Below are positions 25,788-36,930 of a stretch of DNA of 64,000 nt, piece after piece. This DNA comes from Candidatus Kuenenia stuttgartensis. GTDB taxonomy: Bacteria > Pseudomonadota > Alphaproteobacteria > SMXS01. The stretch's first letter is position 1. Each line of letters starts with the position of its first letter. The notes beneath the pieces are model-generated. The model searched no databases, was not told the origin of the DNA, and saw only the letters and a list, made by a program, of their open reading frames with translations. The stretch lies in the NCBI GenBank assembly GCA_943329845.2, contig CALQFM020000010.1, positions 1 to 64,000 of the forward strand, in the 5' to 3' direction. Made by a program: the position numbers and the translations under genes.

Positions 25788-26805
25788 TCCCTGGCCGGAT
25801 AATGGCCTTCTCACTCTGGTCTGGTTCGTGCTGTGCATCCTGGCGGTCATGCTGCCGGTGGTGCTGGCCGTCGCCTTCGTGATCTATTTCGACCGCAAGA
25901 TCTGGGCGGCCATGCAGCTTCGCCGCGGACCCAACGTGGTCGGTCCGTTCGGCATCCTGCAAAGCTTCGCCGACGGCATCAAGCTGGTGCTCAAGGAGAC
26001 CGTGGTCCCGGCAAGCGCCAACAAGGGCGTGTTCTTCATCGCACCGGTGCTGACCTTCGTGCTGGCCATGGTCGCCTGGGCGGTGATCCCGTGGGGCTAC
26101 ATCAACGGCGTCAAGCTGGTGATCTCCGACATCAATGTCGGCATCCTCTACCTGTTCGCCATATCGTCGCTGGGCGTCTACGGCATCATCATGTCGGGCT
26201 GGGCGTCCAACTCGCGCTACCCGTTCCTGGGCGGCCTGCGGTCGGCGGCGCAGATGGTGTCCTATGAAGTGTCCATCGGCTTCGTGCTGATCACCGTGCT
26301 GCTGTGCGTCGGTTCGCTCAACCTGAGCGACATCATCGAGGCCCAGCGGAACATGTGGTTCTTCATTCCGCTGTTCCCGATGTTCATCATCTTCCTGATC
26401 TCGGCGCTGGCCGAGACCAACCGTCCGCCGTTCGATCTGCCGGAAGCGGAAGCCGAGCTGGTGGCCGGCTATCAGGTGGAATACTCGTCCATGACCTTCG
26501 CCATGTTCTGGCTGGGCGAGTATGCGAACATCCTGCTGATGTGCGCCATGATCTCGATCCTGTTCTTCGGGGGATGGCTGCCGCCCTTCGCGTTCCTGGA
26601 TTTCATTCCGGGTCCGATCTGGCTCATTCTCAAGATCGCCGTCTTCTTCTTCGTCTTCTCGTGGGTGAAGGCGGCTGTGCCGCGCTATCGCTACGACCAG
26701 CTCATGCGCCTGGGGTGGAAGGTCTTCCTTCCGATCTCGCTTGGCGCGGTCGTGGTGGTGTCCGGCTTCCTGGTCGCATTCGACCTGCTGCCAAACAAGG
26801 GTTAG
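25780..26805 (+). CDS. nuoH: NADH-quinone oxidoreductase subunit H
   Basis: Membrane subunit forming the quinone entry channel with NuoB and NuoD. 341 residues, about eight transmembrane helices. Seen: [20 protein letters not shown] and [15 protein letters not shown] near the N-terminus, the conserved [19 protein letters not shown] loop, and [21 protein letters not shown] near the C-terminus. Confidence 0.97.
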   Translation: MANPWPDNGLLTLVWFVLCILAVMLPVVLAVAFVIYFDRKIWAAMQLRRGPNVVGPFGILQSFADGIKLVLKETVVPASANKGVFFIAPVLTFVLAMVAWAVIPWGYINGVKLVISDINVGILYLFAISSLGVYGIIMSGWASNSRYPFLGGLRSAAQMVSYEVSIGFVLITVLLCVGSLNLSDIIEAQRNMWFFIPLFPMFIIFLISALAETNRPPFDLPEAEAELVAGYQVEYSSMTFAMFWLGEYANILLMCAMISILFFGGWLPPFAFLDFIPGPIWLILKIAVFFFVFSWVKAAVPRYRYDQLMRLGWKVFLPISLGAVVVVSGFLVAFDLLPNKG

Positions 26806-26814
26806 GAGCACGCC

Positions 26815-27303
26815 ATGACGAGCTTCTCGCGCGCCGCCAAAACGATCCTCCTCTGGGAGTTCGTGCAGGCCATGGCCTTGACCTTGAAGTATTTCTTCAA
26901 GGCCAAGCAGACAATCAACTATCCCTATGAAAAGGGCCCGCTGAGCCCGCGCTTCCGGGGCGAGCATGCGCTGCGCCGCTATCCGAACGGCGAGGAGCGC
27001 TGCATCGCCTGCAAGCTGTGCGAGGCGATCTGCCCCGCCCAGGCCATCACCATCGAGGCCGAACCCCGCGCCGACGGCTCGCGCCGCACCACCCGCTACG
27101 ACATCGACATGGTGAAGTGCATCTATTGCGGGTTCTGCCAGGAAGCGTGTCCGGTCGACGCCATCGTCGAGGGACCGAATTTCGAGTTCGCCACCGAGAC
27201 CCGCGAGGAACTCTACTACAACAAGGAAAAGCTGCTGGCCAACGGCGACCGCTGGGAACGCGAGATCGCCGCCAACCTTGCGGCCGACGCCCCCTACCGC
27301 TAA
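26815..27303 (+). CDS. nuoI: NADH-quinone oxidoreductase subunit I
   Basis: Peripheral-arm subunit with two [4Fe-4S] clusters (N6a, N6b), 162 residues. Two ferredoxin motifs are clear: [16 protein letters not shown] and [16 protein letters not shown]. The N-terminal amphipathic helix and the motif [21 protein letters not shown] are standard. Nine bases after nuoH. Confidence 0.97.
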   Translation: MTSFSRAAKTILLWEFVQAMALTLKYFFKAKQTINYPYEKGPLSPRFRGEHALRRYPNGEERCIACKLCEAICPAQAITIEAEPRADGSRRTTRYDIDMVKCIYCGFCQEACPVDAIVEGPNFEFATETREELYYNKEKLLANGDRWEREIAANLAADAPYR

Positions 27304-27343
27304 GAACCCGGCCAAAAGAAGCCCAATCAGGAACGCTCACCGG

Positions 27344-27955
27344 ATGATCCTGCAGACGATCACGTTTTACCTCTTCGCCGCGATCACCATCGCCGCCGGC
27401 TTCATGGTCATCGCCGCCCGCAATCCGGTGCATTCGGTGCTGTACCTGATCCTGGCGTTCTTCACGTCGGCAGGCCTGTTCGTGCTGATCGGCGCCGAGT
27501 TCATCGCCATGATTCTTGTGATCGTCTATGTGGGCGCCGTCGCCGTGCTGTTCTTGTTCGTGGTGATGATGCTCGACATCAACTTCACCGAGCTGCGCCA
27601 GGGCTTCCTGCAGTACCTCCCCATCGGTGGCCTGATCGGCCTCGCCCTGCTGATCGAATTGATCATGGTGGTCGGCGTCTGGCAGTTCGGACCGGAGGTA
27701 GCGGGCCATGCCATACCGCAAGCGACGACCAACGGCATGACCAATACCGAGGCGCTGGGCAACATCATCTACACCCAGTACGTCTACGCGTTCCAGGCGG
27801 CCGGCGTGATCCTGCTGATCGCCATGATCGGCGCCATCGTGCTGACCCACCGGACGCGCCCCGGCGTCAAGAAGCAGCGCATTTCCAGCCAGGTCTACCG
27901 CGACCCCAAGACCACCATCGAAGTGAAGAAAATCAAGCCGGGGCAGGGGATCTGA
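27344..27955 (+). CDS. nuoJ: NADH-quinone oxidoreductase subunit J
   Basis: Membrane subunit, 203 residues with five hydrophobic helices. The pi-bulge helix motif [23 protein letters not shown] is split here only by its own residues, and [11 protein letters not shown] precedes it. The ATG at 27344 was chosen because the open frame upstream (from 27278) lies inside nuoI. The basic C-terminal tail (KKIKPGQGI) is short. Confidence 0.95.
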   Translation: MILQTITFYLFAAITIAAGFMVIAARNPVHSVLYLILAFFTSAGLFVLIGAEFIAMILVIVYVGAVAVLFLFVVMMLDINFTELRQGFLQYLPIGGLIGLALLIELIMVVGVWQFGPEVAGHAIPQATTNGMTNTEALGNIIYTQYVYAFQAAGVILLIAMIGAIVLTHRTRPGVKKQRISSQVYRDPKTTIEVKKIKPGQGI

Positions 27956-27956
27956 G

Positions 27957-28265
27957 ATGACGATCGGCCTTGAAAACTACCTGATCGTCGCCGCGATCCT
28001 GTTCACCCTGGGCATCTTCGGCATCTTCCTCAACCGGAAGAACGTCATCATCATCCTGATGTCGATCGAGCTGATGCTGCTCGCGGTCAATATCAACCTG
28101 GTGGCGTTTTCGGTGTTCCTGGGCAACCTGATCGGCCAGGTGTTTGCCCTGTTCGTTCTGACCGTGGCGGCAGGCGAAGCGGCTATCGGCCTAGCGATCC
28201 TGGTCATCTATTTCCGCAACCGCGGCACCATCGCCGTGGAAGACATCAGCCAGATGAAGGGTTGA
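27957..28265 (+). CDS. nuoK: NADH-quinone oxidoreductase subunit K
   Basis: Small MrpC-like membrane subunit, 102 residues, three helices. It carries the conserved Glu residues of the proton path in [17 protein letters not shown] and [13 protein letters not shown]. One base after the nuoJ stop. Confidence 0.96.
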   Translation: MTIGLENYLIVAAILFTLGIFGIFLNRKNVIIILMSIELMLLAVNINLVAFSVFLGNLIGQVFALFVLTVAAGEAAIGLAILVIYFRNRGTIAVEDISQMKG

Positions 28266-28270
28266 GGGCG

Positions 28271-30364
28271 ATGTATCTGACGTTCATCGTTTTCCTTCCC
28301 CTTGCCGCGGCGATCATCGCCGGCTTCGGTGGCCGCGTGCTCGGCGACCGGGGCGCGCAGCTCGTCACCTGCGGCGCGGTGATCACCTCGGCGATCCTGT
28401 CGATCTTCGCGTTCTACAATGTCGCGCTCGGGCACCAGCCCGAGCATGTCGTGCTGGCCAACTGGATCGTCTCGGGCGGCTTCAAGGTCGACTGGGCGAT
28501 CAAGGTCGATACGCTGACCACCGTCATGCTGGTGGTGGTGAACGGCGTGTCGTGCCTGGTGCATGTGTACTCCGTCGGCTACATGAGCCACGACCCGCAC
28601 AAGCCGCGCTTCATGGCCTATCTGTCGCTGTTCACCTTCGCCATGCTGATGCTGGTGACCGCCGACAACTTCGTGCAGATGTTCTTCGGCTGGGAGGGCG
28701 TCGGCCTAGCCTCCTACCTGCTGATCGGCTTCTGGTACAAGAAGCCGTCGGCCAACGCCGCCGCGATCAAGGCGTTCCTGGTCAACCGGGTCGGTGACTT
28801 CGGGTTCGCGCTCGGCATCTTCGGCATCTTCCTGGTCTTCGGCGCGCTGGATTTCGCGACGGTCTTCGCGGCCGCGCCGGCCATGGCCGGCAAGAGCTTC
28901 ACCTTCCTCGACCACCAGGTCGACGTATTGAACACGCTCACCTTCCTGCTGTTCATCGGCGCCATGGGCAAGTCGGCCCAGCTTGGCCTGCACACCTGGC
29001 TGCCGGACGCCATGGAAGGCCCGACGCCGGTGTCCGCGCTGATCCATGCCGCGACCATGGTGACCGCGGGCGTGTTCATGGTGGCGCGCTGTTCGCCGCT
29101 GTTCGAGCTCGCGCCCGGCACCTTGCAGTTCGTCACCATCATCGGTGCGTCGACGGCGTTCTTTGCTGCGACCATCGGCCTGGTTCAGAACGACATCAAG
29201 CGGATCATCGCCTATTCGACCTGCTCGCAGCTGGGCTACATGTTCTTCGCGCTGGGCGTCGGCGCCTATGGCGCGGGCATCTTCCACCTGTTCACCCACG
29301 CCTTCTTCAAGGCGTTGTTGTTCCTCGGCGCCGGCTCGGTGATCCACGGCATGTCCGACGAGCAGGACATCCGCAAGATGGGCGGCCTGTTCCCCTACAT
29401 GAAGGTGACGGCGATCCTGATGTGGATCGGCTCGCTGGCGCTCGCGGGCATCGGCATTCCGGGCATCGATCTCGGCTTCGCCGGCTTCTATTCCAAGGAC
29501 ATCATCTTGGAATCCGCCTATGCGGCCCATTCCAGCGTCGGCTTCTACGCCTTCTGGCTGGGCATCGCGGCGGCGTTCATGACCGCGTTCTATTCCGGCC
29601 GGCTGCTGTTCATGACCTTCCATGGCCACAGCCGCGCCGATCACGACGTACTGCACCATGCGCATGAGTCCCCGCAGGTGATGCTGATCCCACTCTACAT
29701 CCTGGCGACCGGCGCGGTGCTGGCGGGCTTCGTGTTCTACGAATTCTTCGTCGGCCACCACTATGCCGAGTTCTGGAACGGCGCGCTGACCGTGGTTGAT
29801 GAGAACGTCCTGGAGCACGCGCACCATGTGCCGTTCTGGGTCAAGCTCCTGCCGCTGGTCATGGCCGTCGGCGGGCTGGCGATCTCGTGGTCGTTCTACA
29901 TCGACAACGTGCCGAAATGGGCGCGCCTGCTGGGCCTCGTTGCCGCCCTCGGCATCGTCGGCGCGGGCATCGCCCAAGGCGACGGCGGCCTGATCCTGAC
30001 CGGCGTCGCCGCGCTGGTCCTGGCGCTGGTGTTCTATTTCGGCCGCACCGGCGCGCCGGGCACGCTGGTCGCCTCCAACCAGGCGCTCTACCAGTTCCTG
30101 CTCAACAAGTGGTATTTCGACGAACTCTACGACACGCTGTTCGTGCGTCCCGCCAAGTGGTTGGGCTTCCAGCTCTGGAAGAAGGGCGACGGCAAGGTCA
30201 TCGACGGCTACGGCCCTGACGGCGTCACTGCCGCCATCGGCTTCGTCGCGCGGCGCGCGCGGGTGCTGCAGACCGGCTACGTCTATCACTACGCTTTCGC
30301 CATGCTGATCGGCGTCGCCGCCCTCGTCACCTGGTACATGCTGCATTCGGGCGGGGGACACTGA
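28271..30364 (+). CDS. nuoL: NADH-quinone oxidoreductase subunit L
   Basis: Largest antiporter-like subunit at the distal end of the membrane arm, 697 residues. Seen: [21 protein letters not shown] (proton-channel Glu), [23 protein letters not shown] (Lys and His), and a long C-terminal lateral helix region. The ATG at 28271 gives [14 protein letters not shown]; an earlier TTG at 28262 would overlap nuoK. The stop overlaps nuoM (TGATG). Confidence 0.96.
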   Translation: MYLTFIVFLPLAAAIIAGFGGRVLGDRGAQLVTCGAVITSAILSIFAFYNVALGHQPEHVVLANWIVSGGFKVDWAIKVDTLTTVMLVVVNGVSCLVHVYSVGYMSHDPHKPRFMAYLSLFTFAMLMLVTADNFVQMFFGWEGVGLASYLLIGFWYKKPSANAAAIKAFLVNRVGDFGFALGIFGIFLVFGALDFATVFAAAPAMAGKSFTFLDHQVDVLNTLTFLLFIGAMGKSAQLGLHTWLPDAMEGPTPVSALIHAATMVTAGVFMVARCSPLFELAPGTLQFVTIIGASTAFFAATIGLVQNDIKRIIAYSTCSQLGYMFFALGVGAYGAGIFHLFTHAFFKALLFLGAGSVIHGMSDEQDIRKMGGLFPYMKVTAILMWIGSLALAGIGIPGIDLGFAGFYSKDIILESAYAAHSSVGFYAFWLGIAAAFMTAFYSGRLLFMTFHGHSRADHDVLHHAHESPQVMLIPLYILATGAVLAGFVFYEFFVGHHYAEFWNGALTVVDENVLEHAHHVPFWVKLLPLVMAVGGLAISWSFYIDNVPKWARLLGLVAALGIVGAGIAQGDGGLILTGVAALVLALVFYFGRTGAPGTLVASNQALYQFLLNKWYFDELYDTLFVRPAKWLGFQLWKKGDGKVIDGYGPDGVTAAIGFVARRARVLQTGYVYHYAFAMLIGVAALVTWYMLHSGGGH

Positions 30365-31893
30365 TGACCGGCTGGCCCATTCTCTCGCTCGTCACCTTCC
30401 TGCCGTTGATCGGCGCTGTGTTTGCGTTGCTGCTGCGTGGCGAAGAAGCGGTGGTTGCGCGCAACGTACGCACCGTCGCCCTGCTGACCACGTCGGCGAC
30501 CTTCCTGGTGTCGCTGCTGATCTGGATCAACTTCGACAGCGGCACCGCCGCCTTCCAGTTCGTCGAGGACCATCCGTGGCTGGGCGGCACGATCCACTAC
30601 CGCATGGGCGTCGACGGCATTTCCATGCTGTTCGTCATCCTGACCACGTTCCTGATGCCGTTCTGCATCCTGGCGAGCTGGGATTCGATCGGGAAGCGGG
30701 TGCGCGACTACATGATCGCCTTCCTGCTGCTCGAGACGCTGATGATCGGCGTGTTCTGCGCGCTCGACCTGGTACTGTTCTACCTGTTCTTCGAAGGCGG
30801 CCTGATCCCGATGTTCCTGATCATCGGCGTCTGGGGCGGCGCGCGGAAGATCTACGCGTCGTTCAAGTTCTTCCTCTACACTCTGGTCGGCTCGCTGCTG
30901 ATGCTGCTGGCGATGATCGCCATCTACATCTATGCCGGTACCACGAGCATCCCCGAGCTGCTGAGCGGTACCCATTTCGATGCCGGCCTGCAGAAGTGGC
31001 TGTGGCTCGCGTTCTTCGCCTCCTTCGCCGTGAAGATGCCCATGTGGCCCGTGCACACCTGGCTGCCCGACGCTCACGTCGAGGCGCCGACCGCCGGATC
31101 GGTGATCCTGGCGGGCGTGCTGCTGAAGATGGGCGGCTACGGCTTCCTTCGGTTCTCGCTACCCATGTTCCCGGTGGCGAGCGACTATTTCGCACCGCTG
31201 GTGTTCGCGCTGTCGGTGATCGCGGTGATGTACACCTCGCTGGTCGCGCTGATGCAGCAGGACATGAAGAAGCTGATCGCCTATTCGTCCGTTGCTCATA
31301 TGGGTTTCGTCACCCTGGGTCTGTTCGTCATGAACCCGCAGGGCGTCGAGGGCGGCATCTTCCAGATGCTCAGCCACGGCATCGTCTCGGGCGCGCTGTT
31401 CCTGTGCGTCGGCGTGGTCTATGACCGGCTGCACACCCGCGAGATCGACCGTTACGGCGGCCTGGTCAACAACATGCCGCGCTATGCGCTGGTATTCATG
31501 ATCTTCACCATGGCCTCGGTCGGATTGCCCGGCACGAGCGGCTTCGTCGGCGAGTTCATGGTGCTGGCCGGCGTGTTCCAGGCCGACACGGTCGTCTGCG
31601 CGCTGGCCGCCACCGGCCTTGTGCTGGGCGCGTCCTATATGCTGTGGCTCTACCGCAAGGTGATCTTCGGCGAGCTGACCAAGGACGACCTGAAGTGCCT
31701 GCTCGACCTGTCGCCGCGCGAGAAGCTGATCTTCGCGCCACTTGTCGCCGTGGTGTTCTGGATGGGCATCTTCCCCGGTTCGTTCCTCGGCGTCATGCAT
31801 GTCTCCGTCGACAACCTGCTGCACAATTACGACACGGCCATCGCCGCCCACGAGGCGGTTGCGCCCGCGATCGCCGAGGGAGCGCATCCATGA
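30364..31893 (+). CDS. nuoM: NADH-quinone oxidoreductase subunit M
   Basis: Second antiporter-like proton-pumping subunit, 509 residues, about 14 helices. Seen: [20 protein letters not shown] with the key Glu, [22 protein letters not shown] with the Lys/His pair, and [15 protein letters not shown]. It is translationally coupled to nuoL at the start and overlaps nuoN by 4 bases at the end. Confidence 0.97.
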   Translation: MTGWPILSLVTFLPLIGAVFALLLRGEEAVVARNVRTVALLTTSATFLVSLLIWINFDSGTAAFQFVEDHPWLGGTIHYRMGVDGISMLFVILTTFLMPFCILASWDSIGKRVRDYMIAFLLLETLMIGVFCALDLVLFYLFFEGGLIPMFLIIGVWGGARKIYASFKFFLYTLVGSLLMLLAMIAIYIYAGTTSIPELLSGTHFDAGLQKWLWLAFFASFAVKMPMWPVHTWLPDAHVEAPTAGSVILAGVLLKMGGYGFLRFSLPMFPVASDYFAPLVFALSVIAVMYTSLVALMQQDMKKLIAYSSVAHMGFVTLGLFVMNPQGVEGGIFQMLSHGIVSGALFLCVGVVYDRLHTREIDRYGGLVNNMPRYALVFMIFTMASVGLPGTSGFVGEFMVLAGVFQADTVVCALAATGLVLGASYMLWLYRKVIFGELTKDDLKCLLDLSPREKLIFAPLVAVVFWMGIFPGSFLGVMHVSVDNLLHNYDTAIAAHEAVAPAIAEGAHP

Positions 31894-33332
31894 TCGAAGT
31901 TCCGGCCCTTCTTCCGGCGCTTCCGGAGATCATCCTCGCCATCGGCGCCCTGGCGCTGCTGATGCTGGGCGTCTTCACGGGCGAGAAGTCGCTGCGCACC
32001 GTCTCGGCGCTGGCAGTGCTGCTGCTGCTGGCCGCAGCGGCGGCGGTGCTGCCCGGCTACCGCGACACCGTCGTGACCTTCGGCGGCATGTTCGTGTCGG
32101 ACTCGTTCGGCGGCTTCTGCAAGATCCTGATCCTGCTCGGCTCGGCTCTCTCGATCATCATCTCGGTCGACTATCTCGAGCGCGAGAACCTGAAGCGCTT
32201 CGAGTACCCGGTGCTGATCGTGCTCGCCACGCTGGGCATGCTGATGATGGTCTCGAGCAACGACCTGATCGCGCTCTATATCGGTCTCGAGACCCAGAGC
32301 CTGGCGCTCTACGTCATGGCCGCTTTCAGCCGCGATTCGGCGCGCTCGACCGAGGCCGGTCTGAAATATTTCGTCCTCGGCGCGTTGTCGTCAGGCATGC
32401 TGCTCTATGGCAGCTCGCTGATCTACGGCTTCACCGGCGGCACCAGCTTCTCGCTGATCGCCGCCGCTGTCTCGGGCAGCGGCCCGGTGCCGATCGGCGT
32501 GCTGCTGGGCCTGGTGTTCGTGATGGCGGGCCTGGCGTTCAAGGTGTCCGCGGTGCCGTTCCACATGTGGACGCCCGACGTCTATGAGGGCGCGCCGACG
32601 CCGGTGACGGCGTTCTTCGCCGTCGCGCCGAAGATCGCCGCCATGGCGCTGCTCGTGCGCACCATGTTCGGCGCGTTCCCCGAGATCAGCGACCAATGGC
32701 AGCAGATCCTGGTGTTCCTCTCGATCGCCTCCATGGTCGTTGGCGCCGTGTTTGCCATCGTCCAGACCAACATCAAGCGGCTGATGGCCTACAGCTCCAT
32801 CGGCCACGTCGGCTACGCGCTGATGGGTGTCGCCACCGGCACGCCGGACGGCGTCAAATCGGTGCTGGTCTATCTGGCGATCTACCTGGCCATGAACGTG
32901 GGCGCATTCGCGTTGATCATCGCCATGCGGCGCAAGGACGGCGCGACGGAATCCATCGCCGACCTGGCGGGGCTGTCGCGGACCCGCCCGGCCATGGCGT
33001 TCGCGCTGGCGATCTTCATGTTCTCGCTGGCCGGCATTCCGCCGCTCGCCGGCTTCTTCGGCAAGTTCTACGTGTTCATCGCCGCCATCGAGGCCAACCT
33101 GACCTTCCTCGCCGTGATCGGTGCGCTGGCCAGCGCGGTGAGCGCCTTCTATTACCTGCGCATCGTCAAGGTGATGTATTTCGACGAGCCGGCGGACGCA
33201 TTCGACGTCAACACCGGCAGGGGTATCACCGCCGTTGCGACGGTATCCGCGCTGGTGACGCTGCTGTTCTTCGTGTTCCCGGCGCCGATCGTCGGCGCCG
33301 CGGCATACGCCGCCCAGTCGCTGTTCCAGTAA
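31890..33332 (+). CDS. nuoN: NADH-quinone oxidoreductase subunit N
   Basis: Third antiporter-like subunit, 480 residues. Seen: [16 protein letters not shown] with the conserved Glu, [24 protein letters not shown], and [16 protein letters not shown] at 31890 overlaps the nuoM stop. It is the last complex I gene; birA follows after 10 bases, so the transcript probably continues. Confidence 0.97.
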   Translation: MIEVPALLPALPEIILAIGALALLMLGVFTGEKSLRTVSALAVLLLLAAAAAVLPGYRDTVVTFGGMFVSDSFGGFCKILILLGSALSIIISVDYLERENLKRFEYPVLIVLATLGMLMMVSSNDLIALYIGLETQSLALYVMAAFSRDSARSTEAGLKYFVLGALSSGMLLYGSSLIYGFTGGTSFSLIAAAVSGSGPVPIGVLLGLVFVMAGLAFKVSAVPFHMWTPDVYEGAPTPVTAFFAVAPKIAAMALLVRTMFGAFPEISDQWQQILVFLSIASMVVGAVFAIVQTNIKRLMAYSSIGHVGYALMGVATGTPDGVKSVLVYLAIYLAMNVGAFALIIAMRRKDGATESIADLAGLSRTRPAMAFALAIFMFSLAGIPPLAGFFGKFYVFIAAIEANLTFLAVIGALASAVSAFYYLRIVKVMYFDEPADAFDVNTGRGITAVATVSALVTLLFFVFPAPIVGAAAYAAQSLFQ

Positions 33333-33342
33333 GGGGATCGCG

Positions 33343-34086
33343 GTGGTCCATCTGCCGGATGGCTACAGCATCGCGATCTTCGACAGCATCGACAGCACCA
33401 ACGAGGAAGCGCGGCGCCATGCCGCGACGGCCCGCGACCGCACGGTCTACTGGGCCAAACGCCAGACCGCGGGCAGGGGACGGCGCGGGCGTGCCTGGAT
33501 GTCCGAGCCGGGCAATCTCTTTGTCTCGCTGCTGCTGAAGCCGGATTGTCCGCTGGCGCAGGCCGCGCAGCTTTCCTTCGTGTCGGCGCTCGTCGTCAGC
33601 GACGTGCTGCTCAAGGCGGGCGCGGGTGACAGGGTCGCGCTCAAATGGCCCAATGACGTGCTGGTCGACGGCGCCAAGATCTGCGGCATCCTGCTCGAAG
33701 CCACATCGACCGGCGCCAGGGTCGAGGCGGTCGTCGTCGGTATCGGCCTCAACATCGCCAGCCATCCGGACGACACGCCCTATCCGGCGACGGATTTCCG
33801 CCATGCCGGGCTGGAAGATGTGGATGCCGACCAGGCGCTGACATGGTTGCTGGAGGCTTTCGAGCTACGTTACGCCGCATGGCGCGATCGCGGCTTCCAG
33901 GCGGTGCGGGCGGACTGGCTGGTCCGCGCATACCGGCTGGGACAGGACATCCAGGTCCGGCTCGACGGCGAGACGGTGACCGGCCGCTTCGCCGAGCTGG
34001 ACGAGACCGGTGCGCTGGTGGTCGAGACCGTGGCCGGAACACGCCACATTACCGCCGGGGATGTCTATTTCCACGGCACGGCTTGA
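33343..34086 (+). CDS. birA: Biotin--[acetyl-CoA-carboxylase] ligase
   Basis: Attaches biotin to the carrier domain of acetyl-CoA carboxylase. 247 residues starting at GTG (VHLPDGYSIAIFDSIDSTNEEA). Biotinyl-AMP loop GRGRRGRAWMSEPGNLF and the KWPNDVLVDGAKICGILLE motif are present. There is no N-terminal helix-turn-helix, so it is a monofunctional ligase rather than a repressor, as in most alphaproteobacteria. It sits directly between nuoN and rnj, the conserved class arrangement. Confidence 0.94.
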   Translation: MVHLPDGYSIAIFDSIDSTNEEARRHAATARDRTVYWAKRQTAGRGRRGRAWMSEPGNLFVSLLLKPDCPLAQAAQLSFVSALVVSDVLLKAGAGDRVALKWPNDVLVDGAKICGILLEATSTGARVEAVVVGIGLNIASHPDDTPYPATDFRHAGLEDVDADQALTWLLEAFELRYAAWRDRGFQAVRADWLVRAYRLGQDIQVRLDGETVTGRFAELDETGALVVETVAGTRHITAGDVYFHGTA

Positions 34087-34093
34087 GGAAACG

Positions 34094-35743
34094 ATGACCA
34101 AGGAACTGCTGTTCGTGCCGCTGGGCGGCGCGGGCGAGATCGGGATGAATCTGAACGTGTTCGGGTATGACGACCAGTGGATCGTCGTCGACCTGGGCGT
34201 CAGTTTCGGCAACCCGTCGCTTCCCGGCATCGACCTTGTGATGCCGGACCCGTCGTTCATCGAAGCGCGGCGCGACAAGCTGCTCGGCATCGTGCTGACT
34301 CATGCGCACGAGGATCATCTCGGCGCCGTGCCCCATCTGTGGACGCGCCTGCGCTGTCCGGTCTATGCCACGCCGTTTACCGCCGGCATCCTGCGCACCA
34401 AGCTGGCCGAGGCAGGCCTGCTGAAGCAGGTGCCGATCATCGAAACCGCGCTCGGCAGCCGCGTGACGCTGGGTCCGTTCGATATCGACTTCCTGACCCT
34501 GACCCATTCCATCGCCGAGCCCAGCGCGCTCGCCATCCGGACGCCGCTGGGCACGGTGTTCCATACCGGCGACTGGAAGATCGATCCCGACCCGCTGATC
34601 GGCCATCCGCTCGACGAGGACGCGCTGGCCCGGCTGGGCGAGGAAGGTGTCCTCGCCATGGTCTGCGACAGCACCAACGTGTTCAACCCCAGCGCCAGCG
34701 GCTCCGAGGCCGAGGTGCGCAGGCACCTGCTGGAACTGGTCGGCAAGGAGACGGGCAGGGTGGCGATCACCGCCTTCGCCTCCAACATCGCGCGGCTGGA
34801 GACGCTGGCCGAGGTGGCGAAGGCCCACGACCGGCACGCCGTGCTGGTCGGCCGCTCGCTGCGGCGCAACGTCCAGGTCGCCCGCGAGACTGGCTATCTG
34901 ACCCATCTGCCGCCGTTCATCGACGAAGCCGACGCCGGATTCCTGCCGCGCGACAAGGTGCTGTACATCTGCACCGGCAGCCAGGGCGAGCCGCGCGGCG
35001 CCATGGTCCGCATTGCCTCCGGCGATCATCCCCATATCAGCCTGGCGGACGGCGACACGGTGATCTTCTCATCCAAGATCATCCCCGGCAACGAGCTCGC
35101 GCTCGGCAAGCTTTACAACGCGCTCGCCAAGCGCGGCGTCAAGACCATCACCGAAAAGGACGAGTTCGTGCATGTCTCCGGCCATCCAGGCCGCGAGGAG
35201 CTGGCGCGCATGTACCAGTGGATCAGGCCGGAGATCGCGGTGCCGGTCCATGGCGAGGCCCGCCACCTGTACGAGCATGCCGACCTGGCGCGCGAACTGC
35301 AGGTGCCGCACTGCGTCGTGCCGGAGAACGGCACCATGATCAGGCTCGCGCCCGGCAAGGCGGAAATCATCGACCGCGTGACCGCCGGCCGCCTGGTGCT
35401 GGACGGTAACCAGCTGGTCGCCGAGGACAGCGTCTCCATCGTCGAGCGTCGCCGCGGCCTCCACAACGGCCATCTGGTCGTCAGCATCGTCGTCGACGAG
35501 GAGGGCCGGCTGCTGGCCGATCCGGGCGTGACCCTGTTCGGCGTGCCCGATCCGGGCGGCCTCGCGGATGACATCGCCGACGCCATCGAGGCAGCCGCCA
35601 AGGGCATGCCGCGCGGCCAGCGGCGCGAGGACGACGTGCTGCGCGAGGCCGTCCGTGTCGCCGCGCGGCGGGTCGTTCGCCAGGCGACCGAAAAGAAGCC
35701 GGTGACGGACGTGCAGATTCTGCGATTGCCCGCACAGGGCTGA
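34094..35743 (+). CDS. rnj: Ribonuclease J
   Basis: Metallo-beta-lactamase/beta-CASP ribonuclease with 5'-exonuclease and endonuclease activity in rRNA and mRNA processing. 549 residues from the ATG at 34094 (MTKELLFVPLGGAGEIGMN). The zinc motif THAHEDHLGAVPHLW, the second-site Asp in HTGDWKID, and the beta-CASP motif HVSGHPGREEL are visible, as is the C-terminal domain. Seven bases after birA. Confidence 0.95.
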   Translation: MTKELLFVPLGGAGEIGMNLNVFGYDDQWIVVDLGVSFGNPSLPGIDLVMPDPSFIEARRDKLLGIVLTHAHEDHLGAVPHLWTRLRCPVYATPFTAGILRTKLAEAGLLKQVPIIETALGSRVTLGPFDIDFLTLTHSIAEPSALAIRTPLGTVFHTGDWKIDPDPLIGHPLDEDALARLGEEGVLAMVCDSTNVFNPSASGSEAEVRRHLLELVGKETGRVAITAFASNIARLETLAEVAKAHDRHAVLVGRSLRRNVQVARETGYLTHLPPFIDEADAGFLPRDKVLYICTGSQGEPRGAMVRIASGDHPHISLADGDTVIFSSKIIPGNELALGKLYNALAKRGVKTITEKDEFVHVSGHPGREELARMYQWIRPEIAVPVHGEARHLYEHADLARELQVPHCVVPENGTMIRLAPGKAEIIDRVTAGRLVLDGNQLVAEDSVSIVERRRGLHNGHLVVSIVVDEEGRLLADPGVTLFGVPDPGGLADDIADAIEAAAKGMPRGQRREDDVLREAVRVAARRVVRQATEKKPVTDVQILRLPAQG

Positions 35744-35795
35744 GTCCCTAAATAGGACCCAACCGGATTTACCCAGAATATCAAGGGAGCGCGTC

Positions 35796-36200
35796 ATGAT
35801 CGGTCGTCTCAACCACGTTGCCATCGCCGTGCCGGATCTTGCCGCCGCGACCGCTGTCTACCGCGACACGCTGGGCGCGACGGTAACCGAGCCCGTCGAC
35901 CAGCCGGACCACGGCGTCGTCACCGTGTTCGTCGAACTGCCGAACACCAAGATCGAGCTGCTTTATCCGCTGGGCGACAATTCGCCCATCGCCAAGTTCC
36001 TCGAGCGCAACAAATCGGGCGGCATCCACCATGTCTGCTACGAGGTCGAGGATATCCTGTCGGCCCGCGACAAGCTGAAGCAAGAGGGCGCCACCATCCT
36101 GGGCGACGGCGAGCCCCGCATCGGCGCCCATGGCAAGCCGGTGCTGTTCCTGTCGCCCAAGGATTTCTGCGGAACCCTGGTGGAAATCGAGCAGATCTGA
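35796..36200 (+). CDS. mce: Methylmalonyl-CoA epimerase
   Basis: Interconverts (2R)- and (2S)-methylmalonyl-CoA in propionate catabolism. A 134-residue VOC-fold protein with MIGRLNHVAIAVPDLAAA, the central IHHVCYEVEDI and the C-terminal GTLVEIEQ, which supply the His and Glu metal ligands. Preceded by AAGGGAGCG. Located between RNase J and a DUF1467 protein, a conserved alphaproteobacterial neighbourhood. No mutase gene is in the window. Confidence 0.92.
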   Translation: MIGRLNHVAIAVPDLAAATAVYRDTLGATVTEPVDQPDHGVVTVFVELPNTKIELLYPLGDNSPIAKFLERNKSGGIHHVCYEVEDILSARDKLKQEGATILGDGEPRIGAHGKPVLFLSPKDFCGTLVEIEQI

Positions 36201-36213
36201 TCAGGCCCCGGAC

Positions 36214-36477
36214 GTGGGACTCGTCAGCGGAATCGTCGTTTACGTCGTGCTTTGGTGGGTGGTCTTCTTCACCATGCTTCCGATCGGCGTGAAGACCCCC
36301 GGCGACCTGGGTGAAGCCGCGGGCGAGGGCCATGCCGACAGCGCGCCCGTCCGGCCTTATATGTGGCGCAAGGTGCTGGCCGCCAGCCTGATCGCGGCTG
36401 TCCTGTGGGGCGGCTACTACTGGCTGCAAGGATCGGGGCTGATTACACTGCGTCCCGATTTCAAGCGCCCCCACTGA
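36214..36477 (+). CDS. DUF1467 family membrane protein
   Basis: 87 residues starting at GTG 36214 (VGLVSGIVVYVVLWWVVFFTMLP), two transmembrane helices and a short loop with GVKTPGDLGEAAGEGHADSAP. The LWWVVFFTMLPIGVKT stretch is characteristic of DUF1467, found beside mce in alphaproteobacteria. Function unknown. The longer open frame from 36130 runs back into mce and is not supported. Followed by a terminator. Confidence 0.88.
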   Translation: MGLVSGIVVYVVLWWVVFFTMLPIGVKTPGDLGEAAGEGHADSAPVRPYMWRKVLAASLIAAVLWGGYYWLQGSGLITLRPDFKRPH

Positions 36478-36511
36478 CGACGCGCCGGGCTCGTCAGTGG
36501 GCCACAAGAAA

Positions 36512-36539
36512 AAAGCAAGGCTCGTAAGAGCCTTGCTTT
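36512..36539. terminator. Bidirectional terminator after DUF1467
   Basis: 12-bp perfect stem AAAGCAAGGCTC/GAGCCTTGCTTT (36512-36523 with 36528-36539) and a GTAA loop, with A-rich sequence before and CTTTC after. It closes the nuo-birA-rnj-mce group. Confidence 0.85.
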
Positions 36540-36613
36540 CTGAGATCGTAGACAATTCTTATTAGTCGGCTATTTCGCCGTTCTGAGTTTGTTAAGTCCC
36601 CTCCCAAGGAACT

Positions 36614-36733
36614 TTAACTCCCCAAACTTGGACCACTCCGCAGTTGCTCGGTGCCTGTTTGCTTTGCGCCGCTATTGTTTGATTTCTGAAGCGCTTCGTT
36701 GATGATGGGAATGTAGGTGATTCCATTGGGCAT
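36614..36733 (-). CDS. Possible small protein, 39 aa
   Basis: Minus-strand ATG at 36733 with GAGG eight bases upstream and an in-frame TGA just before that. It begins MPNGITYIPIINEALQ, continues KSNNSGAKQTGTEQL and ends GPSLGS. Composition is protein-like, with an amphipathic start and a polar tail, but it is short and I know no relative. It could be a gene remnant. Confidence 0.25.
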   Translation of the reverse strand: MPNGITYIPIINEALQKSNNSGAKQTGTEQLRSGPSLGS

Positions 36734-36930
36734 GTCATCGCCTCAGGGCAATTTCCCGCGACCGGATTGTAACTTTTCCGCTGCGTGTTGCAAAAACACC
36801 ACATCCCGGCATTGCGGTGACGGAAGAACTCCCGCCAATTGCTTTAGGGGATGCCGGGCCCTAAAGTCCGCCGCAACAAAGCCGCGATTGCAGCAGATTG
36901 CGGCGCCAGCCGGGAGCTAAACAGTCCATC

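Larger units (their letters stand above)
36478..36930. other. 453-bp low-GC gap before proS
   Basis: Between DUF1467 and proS. It holds the terminator at 36512-36539, a possible 39-residue minus-strand frame at 36614-36733, and AT-richer sequence than its surroundings. A 70-residue minus-strand frame at 36592-36804 has unconvincing composition. Apart from these I see nothing clear. Confidence 0.6.
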
